Shown here piece by piece: positions 34,386 to 44,151 of a DNA stretch of 64,000 nucleotides (position 1 is its first letter; the number at the start of each line of letters is the position of its first letter). This DNA is from Chryseobacterium sp. (GTDB lineage Bacteria > Bacteroidota > Bacteroidia > Flavobacteriales > Weeksellaceae). The stretch covers positions 310,001 to 374,000 of the forward strand of contig JAITUA010000013.1 in NCBI GenBank assembly GCA_031286615.1, given 5' to 3'. The position numbers and the translations under genes are program-made. The notes under the pieces were generated by a model. That model saw only the letters and a program-made list of their open reading frames with translations. It was not told where the DNA came from and did no database searches.

Positions 34386-35402
34386 TTATTTCTTATTGGT
34401 CTGTTCTTTTAGATCACCTTTAAAAAAACTACTGAAAATAGTCTGCATATTTGGAAATGATGAATCCTGCCAATAGGATGTTTTGTAATTACTGTTGTCT
34501 TTATCAAATTTCACTTTCTCAATATCATTGTCATTGCTGAAATTCAGTTCTGTTGGATAAAAATTAGTATAAAGTGTTATCTGATTGTAATTGGGTTCAC
34601 TTTTATGTTTCAATTTTATAAAAACAAGTTCATTATACTCCAGAAAATCTTTGAGTGTTTTTTGTGATCCTTTTTCAAAAGACATATTTAAAATTGTTTT
34701 TATATCGTAAAATCTATATCCAAAGAATGAAAATTCTTTATCCTGAAGGGCGGCACCGGTAACCTCTATTTGATCTTTATATTCTCCCTTCAACTCTTTA
34801 ATGGTATTTCTTTTTGTTTTATATTCTTCCGGATTTCCTACATTTTTGAGTTTGGGGAGTTCCAAAGAATTGCTATAGTCCCATTTTGATGTTTCCTTTT
34901 TCTCATTTTTAGATTCTGCCAGTCTGAAAACTCTGTATTGTTCAACATTGGTACTTTTCAGTTTTTTTGACTTATTATCAAAAATGTAGGTTACAATTCC
35001 GTCTGCGTAACTATTCAGTTTATTGTTTACCGTTACATAAGCGTTAAAATTTCCTTTGATGAAAATGTATTTGGCTGGCTTATTATTTTTAATAACAACG
35101 GTTTCAATTTCTTTTACCTGATCGTTTATTTTAATGACCGGTTGATCAAAATCGGAATAGGATAGGGTAGCGACCGGAAAATTATTATAAACCAGCTGAA
35201 ACTTTTCCTGAGCGGATGACAACGACTGCTTGTCAATCTTGCCATCAATATCAGAATAGGCGAGGATACTTCCGTCTTTGCCAAATACTGAAACTCTGGG
35301 AAGAGGAGTATTATTTTTTTCAGAAACAAAAGTAATGACCTGTGCATTCGTGAATACCGAGATCAAAGTGAATAGAAGGTAAACAAAGTGAATTTTTTTC
35401 AT
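34386..35402 (-). CDS. Exported protein with carboxypeptidase-regulatory-like domain
   Basis: A 338-aa protein with a signal peptide (MKKIHFVYLLFTLISVFTNAQ). The mature N-terminus (FVSEKNNTPLPRVSVFGKDGSILAYSDIDGKI) is a CarboxypepD_reg/beta-sandwich module as found in TonB-dependent receptors and other Bacteroidetes surface proteins, ending near residue 100 with IETVVIKN. The remainder (about 105-338) has no recognisable family. There is no TonB plug or barrel, so it is not a receptor. It has its own intergenic space on both sides and is probably monocistronic. Confidence 0.75.
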   Translation of the reverse strand: MKKIHFVYLLFTLISVFTNAQVITFVSEKNNTPLPRVSVFGKDGSILAYSDIDGKIDKQSLSSAQEKFQLVYNNFPVATLSYSDFDQPVIKINDQVKEIETVVIKNNKPAKYIFIKGNFNAYVTVNNKLNSYADGIVTYIFDNKSKKLKSTNVEQYRVFRLAESKNEKKETSKWDYSNSLELPKLKNVGNPEEYKTKRNTIKELKGEYKDQIEVTGAALQDKEFSFFGYRFYDIKTILNMSFEKGSQKTLKDFLEYNELVFIKLKHKSEPNYNQITLYTNFYPTELNFSNDNDIEKVKFDKDNSNYKTSYWQDSSFPNMQTIFSSFFKGDLKEQTNKK

Positions 35403-35506
35403 TGCAGTATTTTGTTTTTTTGGTGTTAATAATAAAACAGACTTTTATATAGAGACAAGAAAACAGAAAAAGGTTACCTGAAAATTCTTATTTGTGTCAT
35501 CGCATA

Positions 35507-35541
35507 AAAAAAGACTGATCGTTTAACAATCAGTCTTTTAT
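35507..35541 (-). terminator. Terminator of the act operon
   Basis: Eleven-pair stem AAAAGACTGAT/ATCAGTCTTTT, 9-nt loop, followed by T-run on the minus strand, 23 nt after the actF stop. Confidence 0.85.
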
Positions 35542-35563
35542 AATTTTATTTTGTTACAAGTCC

Positions 35564-36895
35564 TTAGAAAGGATACTCATAAATTTCAGATTCGTGTAAG
35601 AATGGGTTTCCTGTAGGAATCAACTTCAGTTTTGATAAAGCTGAAAGTACAGTAAACATAAATAGTCCAGCTACGAATAGAACTGCTCCAAGGATTAACA
35701 AGAATACTTCAGGAGTGTTCCAGTATGGTCCTACCGTTCCCGGCATTACCATGTTGAAGTAATCTAAAAGGTGTCCTAAGATAACTACTACTGCCATTGT
35801 TGTTACTACTTTGTAGTTTCTCTTGATGCTGCTGCTTACTAATACCAATAGTGGTAATAAGAAGTTTACAATCAGCATTGGTAAAAACGTAGTACCATAG
35901 TGCTGGAATCTACCGAAGAAGTAGTTAACCTCTTCCGGAACGTTTGCATACCAGTAAAGCATGAACTGAGCAAACCATGTATATGTCCAAAGCATACTTG
36001 TAGCGAAAAGGAAAACTCCTAAGTCGTGTAAGTGGTTGTCATTGAACTGTGGTAAGAAACCATTTTTCTTAAGATACACACTTAATAAAATGATTACAGC
36101 AATACCACTTGAAAGGCAGCTAACCATTGAATACCAGATGTACATTGTAGAGTACCAGTGAGGGTCAATAGACATCAACCAGTCCCAAGCCCAAGCAGCA
36201 GAAGCAAATCCGAAGAATACGATATATCCTACTGCCCATCTGTAAAGGAACTGATATTCTACTTTTGATTTTGTCTCGTCTACTTTTTTAGACTGAGCTT
36301 TCAGTTTCCAAGCAAAGAAAGAAGCACCAATCACATAGATTAAAGTTCTGATTGCATAGAAAGGAATATTTAAGAATCTTTTCTTTTCAAATAGGATCAC
36401 GTCAAAATGAGCAGATTCTGGATTTGTCAATTCAGGGTCCATCCAGTGGAATAAATGACCATTATGAGTGATATTTAAGATCATTAAGATAACCAGGATT
36501 GCACCACCGTAAGGAATATAAGAAGCAATAGCCTCCATTACTCTTGTGATGATAATAGGCCATCCTGCGTGAGCTGCGTGCTGAATACAGTAAAAGAACA
36601 GTACAGCGCAACTTACTCCAAAGAAAAAGACAGCTACAAAGTGCAGCGATGCTAATGGCTGATTGTGAACCTGAAGCTCAGCATGCTCTAAATGAGCTGC
36701 ATGATCCTGTGGTCCAACCATTTCACTTGAGTGTGTAGGAGCATCATGACCAGAAGCATGAACAGCCTCCATCATGTGTTCTATTTTCTCAGTAGAAATT
36801 CCTTTGTTCATAAAGAAACCAATACCGAAAAGAACTAAACCTACAACAAGAAGTATTATAGAAGTTGATTTTAATTTTGGTGAAAAACTATACAT
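35564..36895 (-). CDS. actF: Alternative complex III subunit ActF (NrfD-like quinol-binding)
   Basis: A 443-aa polytopic subunit (about ten TM helices) with an N-terminal TM, a His-rich periplasmic-side loop (residues 40-75) and the conserved helices including AWAWDWLMSIDPHWYSTMYIWY and YANVPEEVNYFFGRF. In the quinol:cytochrome c/oxidase oxidoreductase ACIII, ActF and ActC are the NrfD-type membrane subunits; quinol oxidation is thought to occur at ActC. It is the last gene of the actABCDEF operon, 8 nt after actE, and is followed by a hairpin terminator, so cytochrome oxidase genes are not cotranscribed downstream here. Confidence 0.94.
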   Translation of the reverse strand: MYSFSPKLKSTSIILLVVGLVLFGIGFFMNKGISTEKIEHMMEAVHASGHDAPTHSSEMVGPQDHAAHLEHAELQVHNQPLASLHFVAVFFFGVSCAVLFFYCIQHAAHAGWPIIITRVMEAIASYIPYGGAILVILMILNITHNGHLFHWMDPELTNPESAHFDVILFEKKRFLNIPFYAIRTLIYVIGASFFAWKLKAQSKKVDETKSKVEYQFLYRWAVGYIVFFGFASAAWAWDWLMSIDPHWYSTMYIWYSMVSCLSSGIAVIILLSVYLKKNGFLPQFNDNHLHDLGVFLFATSMLWTYTWFAQFMLYWYANVPEEVNYFFGRFQHYGTTFLPMLIVNFLLPLLVLVSSSIKRNYKVVTTMAVVVILGHLLDYFNMVMPGTVGPYWNTPEVFLLILGAVLFVAGLFMFTVLSALSKLKLIPTGNPFLHESEIYEYPF

Positions 36896-36903
36896 TTCTT
36901 TTC

Positions 36904-37593
36904 TTATTTTTTAGTTTCGGTAGTCGTTTCAGTTGTTGCTGGTGCCGCCGCTGTAGCTGCTGCCGGTGCTGCTGCTCCTTTTTTGAAAGCACTCATCACA
37001 TACAATGCTACTCTCCATCTGTCTCCTGCGTTCAGTTGTCCCGCATAAGATCCCATGGCATTTCTACCGTTTGTTAATACATAATGAACAGATCCTACAG
37101 TGATTTCTCTGTCTGCATAGTTAGGTACTCCAGAGAATGCCCCACTTTGTACGATAGGTCCTTGTCCATCACCTCCTGTTCCGTGACATGCCGCACAAGT
37201 GTGATCAAACAATATTTTTCCTCTTTCAATATCCTTAGCCGCATTAGCTGGGTTCAAAGGAGATACTGTAAGTTTTTTAGAGGCGTCATACCCTGCGTTG
37301 TACTCGTCAACATTCTTAGGTAGTAAGCTTTCTTCAAAAACTCCATCTTTATTTTGAGAAACTGATCCTTCTACAGGAGCAAGACCTGTTGCGCCACTAT
37401 TTTTAACAAAAGCAGGAATTTCATTTTCATGATCTGAATAAGCATCCTGTGCTTTCATCAATGGATCATAAGCTACCGGAAAATACATGTCCGGGAAATA
37501 TACCAACGGAGTATTCTCCTTTGGTCCGCAAGAGTTAAGTAAAACTGTTGTTAAACCTAAAACTGCTGTAATTTTTAATACATTCTTTTTCAT
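36904..37593 (-). CDS. actE: Alternative complex III monoheme cytochrome c lipoprotein ActE
   Basis: A 229-aa protein with a lipobox (TVLLNSC) and one cytochrome c domain with heme site CAACHGTGGDGQG and a distal Met region (SYAGQLNAGDRWRVALYVM). ActE passes electrons from the ActA hemes to the terminal acceptor on the periplasmic face. A 20-residue Ala/Thr/Glu-rich tail (PAAATAAAPATTETTTETKK) ends the protein. One nucleotide separates it from actD. Confidence 0.95.
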   Translation of the reverse strand: MKKNVLKITAVLGLTTVLLNSCGPKENTPLVYFPDMYFPVAYDPLMKAQDAYSDHENEIPAFVKNSGATGLAPVEGSVSQNKDGVFEESLLPKNVDEYNAGYDASKKLTVSPLNPANAAKDIERGKILFDHTCAACHGTGGDGQGPIVQSGAFSGVPNYADREITVGSVHYVLTNGRNAMGSYAGQLNAGDRWRVALYVMSAFKKGAAAPAAATAAAPATTETTTETKK

Positions 37594-37594
37594 T

Positions 37595-38116
37595 TTAAGC
37601 GTCTTTAACAGTTATTTCTTCAACTCCAGTTTCAATAAGCAACTGTTTTACAGATTCTACATCTTCAGTTACAAATTCCATCATGAATTTATCATCAGTA
37701 GTTCTCGGGTCTGGGTTCTGAGCAGGAGCTCCCGGGTACATTTTGTTTCTAACCAAGAAAGTTAAAGACATCATGTGAGCAGCACAGAATACCATTAATT
37801 CGAACATTGGAACTACGAATGCCGGCATGTTGTGTGCCCAGTCAAAAGCTGGTTTACCACCGATATTCTGCGGCCAGTCATGATTCATCACATACCAAGT
37901 TACAGTAGCACCGATAGTAACACCGTAAAGAGCATATAAGAATGCGGCATCAGAAATTCTAGTTTTCTTTAACCCTAAAGCCTTGTCTAGTCCGTGAACC
38001 GGAAACGGAGTATATACTTCGTTTATAGCGATTCCTTTATCGTTGAATGCCTTAACGCCGTTCATTAAATCGTCGTCGTCAGCATAAAGTCCGTATACAA
38101 TTTTAGTGGTGCTCAT
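37595..38116 (-). CDS. actD: Alternative complex III subunit ActD (DUF3341)
   Basis: A 173-aa protein from ATG 38116 (MSTTKIVYGLYADDDDL), chosen because the family starts here; a longer in-frame start at 38143 lies deeper in actC. The soluble N-terminal DUF3341 part (DLMNGVKAFNDKGIAINEVYTPFPVHGLDKALGL) is followed by two TM helices. It is an accessory ACIII subunit of uncertain electron-transfer role. Its start overlaps the end of actC by 14 nt. Confidence 0.94.
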   Translation of the reverse strand: MSTTKIVYGLYADDDDLMNGVKAFNDKGIAINEVYTPFPVHGLDKALGLKKTRISDAAFLYALYGVTIGATVTWYVMNHDWPQNIGGKPAFDWAHNMPAFVVPMFELMVFCAAHMMSLTFLVRNKMYPGAPAQNPDPRTTDDKFMMEFVTEDVESVKQLLIETGVEEITVKDA

Positions 38117-39500
38117 CTCCTTCTTTTGCTTTATAAGTTTCACCTGAGATTTTCAAAATCGATTTTAATTCAGCCTGTGCAATTACAGGGAATGTTCTTG
38201 CGTATAATAAGAATAATACAGAGAAGAATCCGATAGTTCCCAAATATACACCCACATCAATGATCGTTGGCTTAAACATTGTCCATGATCCTGGTAAGTA
38301 GTCTCTAGAAAGGTTGATAACGATGATATCAAAACGCTCAAACCACATACCGATGTTGATGATCAATGCAACGATGAACGTCCAGATAATGTTCGTTCTC
38401 GCTCTTTTGAACCAGAAAGAAGCAGGAATCACAAGGTTACAGATGATCAATGACCAGAATGCCCACCAGTAAGGTCCTACAGCAGCACCTGGAGAAAGAT
38501 ATGTGAAATCTTCAAATCTAGATCCTGAGTACCATCCGATGAAATATTCAGTAGCATAAGCTACAGTTACCATACCACCTGTAAGAACGATTACGATGTT
38601 CATAATTTCGATATGATACATTGTGATATATTCTTCTAAGTGACAAACTTTTCTTGCAATTAACAATAGAGTCTGTACCATTGCAAATCCTGAGAAGATC
38701 GCACCAGCTACGAAGTAAGGAGGGTAGATTGTTGAGTGCCATCCTTTAATAACTGAAGTTGCGAAGTCAAAAGATACGGTAGTGTGTACTGAGAATACAA
38801 GTGGAGTAGCCAAACCTGCAAGAACCAAAGAAAGTTCTTCGAATCTTTGCCAGTGTTTTGCTTTACCACCCCAACCGAATGCAAGGAATGTATAAATTTT
38901 CTTAGTCCAAGGGGTTTTAGCTCTATCTCTGATCATTGCAAAGTCAGGGATTAGTCCCATGAACCAGAATACAGTTGATACTGAGAAATACGTAGAGATC
39001 GCAAATACGTCCCAAAGTAGCGGAGAGTTGAAGTTCCCCCAAAGAGAACCGAATTGGTTTGGTAAAGGGAATACCCAGTATCCAACCCAAACTCTACCCA
39101 TGTGGATTACAGGGAAGATTGCTGCCTGTACAACCGCAAAGATCGTCATCGCCTCTGCAGATCTGTTTACAGACATTCTCCATCTCTGTCTAAATAATAA
39201 TAATACTGCTGAGATTAGGGTCCCGGCGTGACCGATACCTACCCACCATACGAAGTTGGTAATATCCCAACCCCAGTTAATAGTTCTGTTAAGCCCCCAT
39301 GCTCCAATACCTGTCCCGATAGTGTAAGCGATACAGCCGAATCCATAGAGGAATAGAACTAGTGCAGCATATAATGAGATCCACCATAATTTACCTGCTC
39401 TTTCTTCGATAGGTCGTGCGATATCTTCTGTAATATCGTGATAAGTTTTGTGACCAATAATTAGAGGTTCCCTTATCGGAGCTTCGTAATGTCCTGACAT
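38103..39500 (-). CDS. actC: Alternative complex III membrane subunit ActC (NrfD/PsrC)
   Basis: A 465-aa NrfD-type integral membrane protein, with about ten TM helices. Typical segments are NRTINWGWDITNFVWWVGIGHAGTLISAVL, the GWHSTIYPPYFVAGAIFSGFAM stretch and a C-terminal cytoplasmic tail. ActC oxidises quinol at the periplasmic side and pairs with ActB. It overlaps actD by 14 nt and follows actB by 25 nt. Confidence 0.95.
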   Translation of the reverse strand: MSGHYEAPIREPLIIGHKTYHDITEDIARPIEERAGKLWWISLYAALVLFLYGFGCIAYTIGTGIGAWGLNRTINWGWDITNFVWWVGIGHAGTLISAVLLLFRQRWRMSVNRSAEAMTIFAVVQAAIFPVIHMGRVWVGYWVFPLPNQFGSLWGNFNSPLLWDVFAISTYFSVSTVFWFMGLIPDFAMIRDRAKTPWTKKIYTFLAFGWGGKAKHWQRFEELSLVLAGLATPLVFSVHTTVSFDFATSVIKGWHSTIYPPYFVAGAIFSGFAMVQTLLLIARKVCHLEEYITMYHIEIMNIVIVLTGGMVTVAYATEYFIGWYSGSRFEDFTYLSPGAAVGPYWWAFWSLIICNLVIPASFWFKRARTNIIWTFIVALIINIGMWFERFDIIVINLSRDYLPGSWTMFKPTIIDVGVYLGTIGFFSVLFLLYARTFPVIAQAELKSILKISGETYKAKEGDEHH

Positions 39501-39525
39501 TTTTTACCTATTTATTATTTAAACT

Positions 39526-42500
39526 TTATTTTTCTACTCTGTTTCTTACTTTAGTGTGATAGAACACGTTTGGTTTTGTTCCAATCTCCTCTAGTAAATA
39601 ATATCTTCTGTTAGAAGCATATTGCTCTCTAATTGCAGAATCTTTATCATTCATGTCTCCAAATGTCATTGCTCCGGTAGAACAAGCTTTAGAACAAGCA
39701 GTCTGGAATTCTCCATCCTTCACTTTTCTTCCCTCCTTCTTAGCCTCAAGAATAGTATTCTGAGTCATTTGGATACACATTGAACATTTCTCCATTACCC
39801 CTCTAGTTCTTACAACTACATCCGGGTTAAGTACCATTCTTCCTAAATCGTTGTTCATGTTGAAATCGAACTTGTCATTTAGGTTATAAGTAAACCAGTT
39901 GAAACGTCTTACTTTGTACGGACAGTTGTTTGCACAATATCTTGTACCGATACATCTGTTGTAAGCCATATGGTTTTGACCTTGCTTACCGTGTGAAGTA
40001 GCCGCTACCGGACATACAGTTTCACATGGAGCGTGGTTACAGTGCTGACACATTACAGGTTGGAAGATTACATCCGGGTTGTCTGCAGGGTGGTTTAATG
40101 CACCACCGTCTCCGAAAGCAGTACCATACAATTCAGGTACAGCCATTCCTTCTTTCAATCCTTCGTATACTTCTACTTTTTGTCTTGAAGAATAGTAACG
40201 GTCAATTCTTAACCAGTACATATCTCTTGACATTCTTACCTCTTCTTTACCTACTACAGGAACGTTGTTCTCTGCCTGGCAAGCAATAATACATGCTCCA
40301 CAACCAGTACAAGAGTTCAAGTCGATAGATAAGTTGAAGTGAGGACCATCTGTATCATCGAAAGCATCCCAAAGGTCGATTTTTCTCGCTGGAAGTGCTC
40401 CGCTGATTGTGTGGTATTCCAAAGGCTTATTCCATCCTTTGTGCTCATCATCAAAAGCAACGTTAATGAATTCAGCTAAAGGAACTTCCTTTGCGATTTC
40501 ATAACGACCCATTAATGTATTTTGAAGCTGGATTCCTGCAAATTCGTGATCTTCTCCTGTTTTTTCGATTTTAACACCTGAAAGTACAAGGTTAGAACCA
40601 TCAAATAAAGGATAAGCATTTACACCAGTATCTGCAGTAGCTCCTGAGTTTTTCTTACCATAACCAAGTGCAAGACCTACAGATCCTTCAGCTTGTCCTG
40701 GCTGTACGAATACAGGAACGTTCTCTATTTTTACTCCGTTTACAGTAAGGTTTACAATAGAACCATCTAACTGCATTCTTGCGTTAAGATCGTTGTCAAT
40801 TGCAAATTTCTCTGCATCTTTAGGAGAAATTGTAAGGTAGTTATCCCAAGACATTCTTGTAATTGGGTCTGGTAACTCCTGCAGCCAAGGGTTGTTTGAC
40901 TGAGTACCGTCTCCCATTGAAGTCTTAGTGTATAATACTAATTCTAATTCAGAAGCTTTGAAGTTTCCTAATTCAGCAACAGCCTGTGCAGCGTTTCCAC
41001 CTGCGTAAGATAAAGTTGCAGCGTTTGTAGAAGCGTTGATACCGTTATACAATGCTTTGTTGAAAGAAGTACCACCTAAAAGTGAAGCTGAACTTGCTTT
41101 TAAATAATCGTAGTAGTTGTTTGCTGCATTGTTTTTACCATTCTTCCAAACCAATAGAGACTCTTCAATCTGTCTTGATTTGTAAATTTTCTGGATCGTA
41201 GGCTGCATTAATGAATATATTCCTGTCTGTGGTTCGATATCTCCCCAAGACTCTAGCCAGTTAGCTACAGGAATTACAGCTTTCGCTGCTTTGTACATTT
41301 CATTTTTCTTATCTGCTACAGCAACTACGTAAGGAACTTTTGATAAAGATTTTTTGAAATCTTCTCCTTTTGGATGAGAGTAGATAGGGTCTACGTTGTT
41401 TGTAACTAATACACCAACTTGTCCACCGTTTACCCATCCTAAGAATTCCTGGTATCTAGCACCGTTAAATTCTTTAAGGAAGTTTGCTTTACCTGTGAAA
41501 GCTACTGAACCTAATTTTTGGTTGATTAAGTGTGCTAAAACCTGTGCTCCTTTAGAACCGTCAGCAAAAACAACAGCTTTGCTTCCTTTTGCTTTCAATT
41601 CGTTAGCGATTTCAGTAGCAGTCTTATCAGAAGTACCACCACCTACGATTGCATTGTAAACTTCTACTAAAGTTTTGTTTACAGCACTTGGTTTTAATCT
41701 GTATCTTGAGTCAGCATTAGCACCAGTTAATGACATGTTAGATTCCACTTGAATGTGTCTCAACATGCTTGCTCCCGGTTTTCTAGCAGCTGCATAAGAA
41801 GTTTCTAAGCTTGAAGCATTATAGTCTCCTAAGAAATCAGCCTGGAAAGATACTACCAATTCAGAACCTTTAAGGTCATAAACAGGTAATGCTCTTTGTC
41901 CGAATACTTCCTGAGCTGCATCTAATCCTGCAGAGTAAGGGAAAGCATCATAAGTTACTAATTCAGCTGTAGGATATTTAGCTTTGAATTCAGCGAATAA
42001 CTTTTTGAAAGTTGGTGAAGCAAAAGAGTGTGATAAAACCACAATCTTTTTGCCAGACGCTTTAGCTTCTTCCAAACCTTTAATAACGAAACTGTCTACT
42101 TTATCGAAAGTTTCATCTTTACCATCTAGTTTAGGCTGCTTTACTTTATCATTATCATAAAGAGAAAGTACACTTGCCTGAGCTCTTGCATTAGTTTTAC
42201 CTAAATCGCCACCAGCTGGGTTTGGTTCAATTTTGATAGGTCTACCTTCACGGGTTTTTACTAAAACACTAGCAAAGTCGAAACCGTCAAAATATGTTGA
42301 AGCGTAATAATTAGGGACTCCCGGAATAATATCATGCGGCTTTACCACATAAGGAATCGTTTTGATTACCGGAGCTTCGCAGGCAGCTAATGTAACTGCT
42401 GCTGTAGAGAATCCTAATAATTTCAGGAAATCTCTTCTTGAAGTACTAGATCCGTTTTTCTCAGCATCTCCAAGGAAATCTTCTACCGGAATTTCTTCCT

Positions 42501-42585
42501 GAAACTCTTTCTGAGCCAGCTTATTATTCAAAGCCGGATCTTTAAGTTCATGAATACTTCTGAATTGTATTTTGTTTGAAGCCAT
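39526..42585 (-). CDS. actB: Alternative complex III Fe-S subunit ActB (TAT-variant molybdopterin-like)
   Basis: A 1019-aa protein, a fusion of a molybdopterin-oxidoreductase-like domain (no cofactor in ACIII) and an Fe-S domain. The N-terminus has a twin-arginine-type motif (SRRDFLKLLG) followed by ALAAC-like lipobox residues (TLAACEAP). The C-terminal third carries four Fe-S cluster motifs: CTGCGACIIACQ, CQHCNHAPCETVCP, CIGTRYCANNCP and CSMC...CSKAC. It relays electrons from ActC toward the ActA hemes. Length is as expected. It is flanked by actA (23 nt) and actC. Confidence 0.96.
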   Translation of the reverse strand: MASNKIQFRSIHELKDPALNNKLAQKEFQEEIPVEDFLGDAEKNGSSTSRRDFLKLLGFSTAAVTLAACEAPVIKTIPYVVKPHDIIPGVPNYYASTYFDGFDFASVLVKTREGRPIKIEPNPAGGDLGKTNARAQASVLSLYDNDKVKQPKLDGKDETFDKVDSFVIKGLEEAKASGKKIVVLSHSFASPTFKKLFAEFKAKYPTAELVTYDAFPYSAGLDAAQEVFGQRALPVYDLKGSELVVSFQADFLGDYNASSLETSYAAARKPGASMLRHIQVESNMSLTGANADSRYRLKPSAVNKTLVEVYNAIVGGGTSDKTATEIANELKAKGSKAVVFADGSKGAQVLAHLINQKLGSVAFTGKANFLKEFNGARYQEFLGWVNGGQVGVLVTNNVDPIYSHPKGEDFKKSLSKVPYVVAVADKKNEMYKAAKAVIPVANWLESWGDIEPQTGIYSLMQPTIQKIYKSRQIEESLLVWKNGKNNAANNYYDYLKASSASLLGGTSFNKALYNGINASTNAATLSYAGGNAAQAVAELGNFKASELELVLYTKTSMGDGTQSNNPWLQELPDPITRMSWDNYLTISPKDAEKFAIDNDLNARMQLDGSIVNLTVNGVKIENVPVFVQPGQAEGSVGLALGYGKKNSGATADTGVNAYPLFDGSNLVLSGVKIEKTGEDHEFAGIQLQNTLMGRYEIAKEVPLAEFINVAFDDEHKGWNKPLEYHTISGALPARKIDLWDAFDDTDGPHFNLSIDLNSCTGCGACIIACQAENNVPVVGKEEVRMSRDMYWLRIDRYYSSRQKVEVYEGLKEGMAVPELYGTAFGDGGALNHPADNPDVIFQPVMCQHCNHAPCETVCPVAATSHGKQGQNHMAYNRCIGTRYCANNCPYKVRRFNWFTYNLNDKFDFNMNNDLGRMVLNPDVVVRTRGVMEKCSMCIQMTQNTILEAKKEGRKVKDGEFQTACSKACSTGAMTFGDMNDKDSAIREQYASNRRYYLLEEIGTKPNVFYHTKVRNRVEK

Positions 42586-42608
42586 TTATACTTCTAATTT
42601 TTTAGTTA

Positions 42609-43967
42609 TTAATAATGACATTTACCACACTCAAGACCTCCAATTGCATCTACAGTGATCTTACCTCCATCTTGTGGATATTGTTTTTTCAACTTGTCAT
42701 GTAGATTTTTGAAGTACTCTTTATTATAACCGTTGTTCATATCAACTTCAGTCGTTCTGTGGCACTCGATACACCATCCCATAGTAAAGTCGTTAGCCAT
42801 TTGAACAACATTCATTGTATCAATTTTACCGTGACAAGCTTTACATACAACATCAATTTTGTTGTTAGGATTCTTTTTGTTGAAAGAATTGATGATCGCT
42901 TGTTCTCCAGCAATTACGTGCTGAGAGTGGTTGAAGTAAACGAAGTCTGGCATGTTGTGGATTCTTGTCCATTCAACCGGTTGTGTTTTTCCTGTATACT
43001 GTTGTTTTGCAGGATCCCAACCTGTTGCAGCGTAGATCTTCTGGATTTCTCCGTCATAGAATGCCTTGTCTTTTCCTGGCTCCATGTAGTGATCTGCGTT
43101 GTATTCAGAAATTGTTCTGTGACAGTTCATACAAACGTTCATAGAAGGAATTTCAGATACCTTTCCGTATTTAGCACTTGAGTGACATAGCTGACAGTCA
43201 ATTTTTTGTTCTCCAGCGTGAATTTTGTGAGAGAAGTAGATAGGCTGCTCAGGTTTGTACCCTTTGTAAACCCCAATCCACATTAACCAGTTCCATACTC
43301 CGTAGGCAGCTAAAATAGCAAGGATTGCTAATAAACCTTTACCAATGTAGTGGAACTTCTCATACATTTCACTGAAAGAACGAACTCTTGTTTCGTTAAG
43401 TCCAGCTAAGTCTTCAGATTGACCCAGTTTTACCAATTGTCTTAGTTTTGCTAAGATCCAAACTAGTAAACCTGCGATTGCTAAAAGCGAAATGATAACA
43501 ACGTTTGTAGTAGTTTTGTCTGCAGGTGCTACCGCAGTAGCGTCAGCTGCAGGAGTTGCTTCCGGCTTTTTCTCTTCCGGAGCAGGAGGATTAGTCGTGA
43601 AAGCTAAAATGTCGTCAATATCCTTATCTGTAAGATTTGGAAAGACCTGCATTTCAGTCTTATTAAACTTTTCAAAAATCTCATTGGCGTATTTATCCCC
43701 AGAAGCTCTCAGAGCTTTGTTGTCTTTGATCCACTTGTGAAGCCAATCTTTGTCTACACCACCTTCTGTCTTTACTCGTTCTACAACCCCCTTTAATGGT
43801 GGTCCAACAACTTGTTTGTCCAGCGCGTGACATGCAGTACAATTCGCTTTGAAAAGTTTCTCTCCGTTTTTAGGATCGCCGTCTTGCCCGTAAAATGAAG
43901 CACTGGTTGATAGCAATAAGCCTATCGCGATCAACGTTTTTTTATAATGCTTTCTCCAACTAATCAT
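42609..43967 (-). CDS. actA: Alternative complex III multiheme cytochrome c ActA, fused to a monoheme domain
   Basis: A 452-aa protein with an N-terminal signal or anchor (IAIGLLLSTSASFYGQ), then a monoheme cytochrome c domain (heme site CTACH, 43-47; IGxP-like VVGPPLKGV). After an Ala/Pro/Glu linker and a TM (VVIISLLAIAGLLVWILAKL) comes the ActA pentaheme region with five CxxCH sites: CQLCH, CMNCH, CKACH, CIECH and CGKCH. Six hemes in all. It heads the act operon; a consensus -7 (TATTTTTG on the minus strand, 44015-44022) lies about 48 nt upstream. Confidence 0.95.
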   Translation of the reverse strand: MISWRKHYKKTLIAIGLLLSTSASFYGQDGDPKNGEKLFKANCTACHALDKQVVGPPLKGVVERVKTEGGVDKDWLHKWIKDNKALRASGDKYANEIFEKFNKTEMQVFPNLTDKDIDDILAFTTNPPAPEEKKPEATPAADATAVAPADKTTTNVVIISLLAIAGLLVWILAKLRQLVKLGQSEDLAGLNETRVRSFSEMYEKFHYIGKGLLAILAILAAYGVWNWLMWIGVYKGYKPEQPIYFSHKIHAGEQKIDCQLCHSSAKYGKVSEIPSMNVCMNCHRTISEYNADHYMEPGKDKAFYDGEIQKIYAATGWDPAKQQYTGKTQPVEWTRIHNMPDFVYFNHSQHVIAGEQAIINSFNKKNPNNKIDVVCKACHGKIDTMNVVQMANDFTMGWCIECHRTTEVDMNNGYNKEYFKNLHDKLKKQYPQDGGKITVDAIGGLECGKCHY

Positions 43968-44014
43968 TTAAATTATCTTATGTTAGTAAATTATTGAACA
44001 TTCAATCAATTCCG

Positions 44015-44022
44015 CAAAAATA
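44015..44022 (-). promoter_or_regulatory. -7 element of the act operon
   Basis: TATTTTTG on the minus strand, about 48 nt upstream of actA. The -33 TTG is not clear. Confidence 0.55.
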
Positions 44023-44105
44023 ATATTTTTAACAGGAATTTAACGGTATATCGAAAAGGGAAAATATCATTTACGTTTAATTTGTATTGATTCTAAATAA
44101 CCTGT

Positions 44106-44136
44106 TTGGTATAGTTTTTTAATTTGTATAAATTTG
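44106..44136 (+). promoter_or_regulatory. Promoter of the SPOR-domain gene
   Basis: TTG at 44106-44108, a 20-nt spacer and TAAATTTG at 44129-44136, 16 nt before the ATG. Full match to the Bacteroidetes sigma-70-type promoter. Confidence 0.75.
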
Positions 44137-44151
44137 CGAAAACAAGTTTAA

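Noticed and set aside
34282-34476. 64-aa plus-strand frame running into the gene at 34386
   Set aside because: Overlaps the 3' end of the opposite gene; no domain or promoter.
42759-43181. 140-aa plus-strand frame over actA
   Set aside because: Antisense of the heme-binding domain; no independent support.
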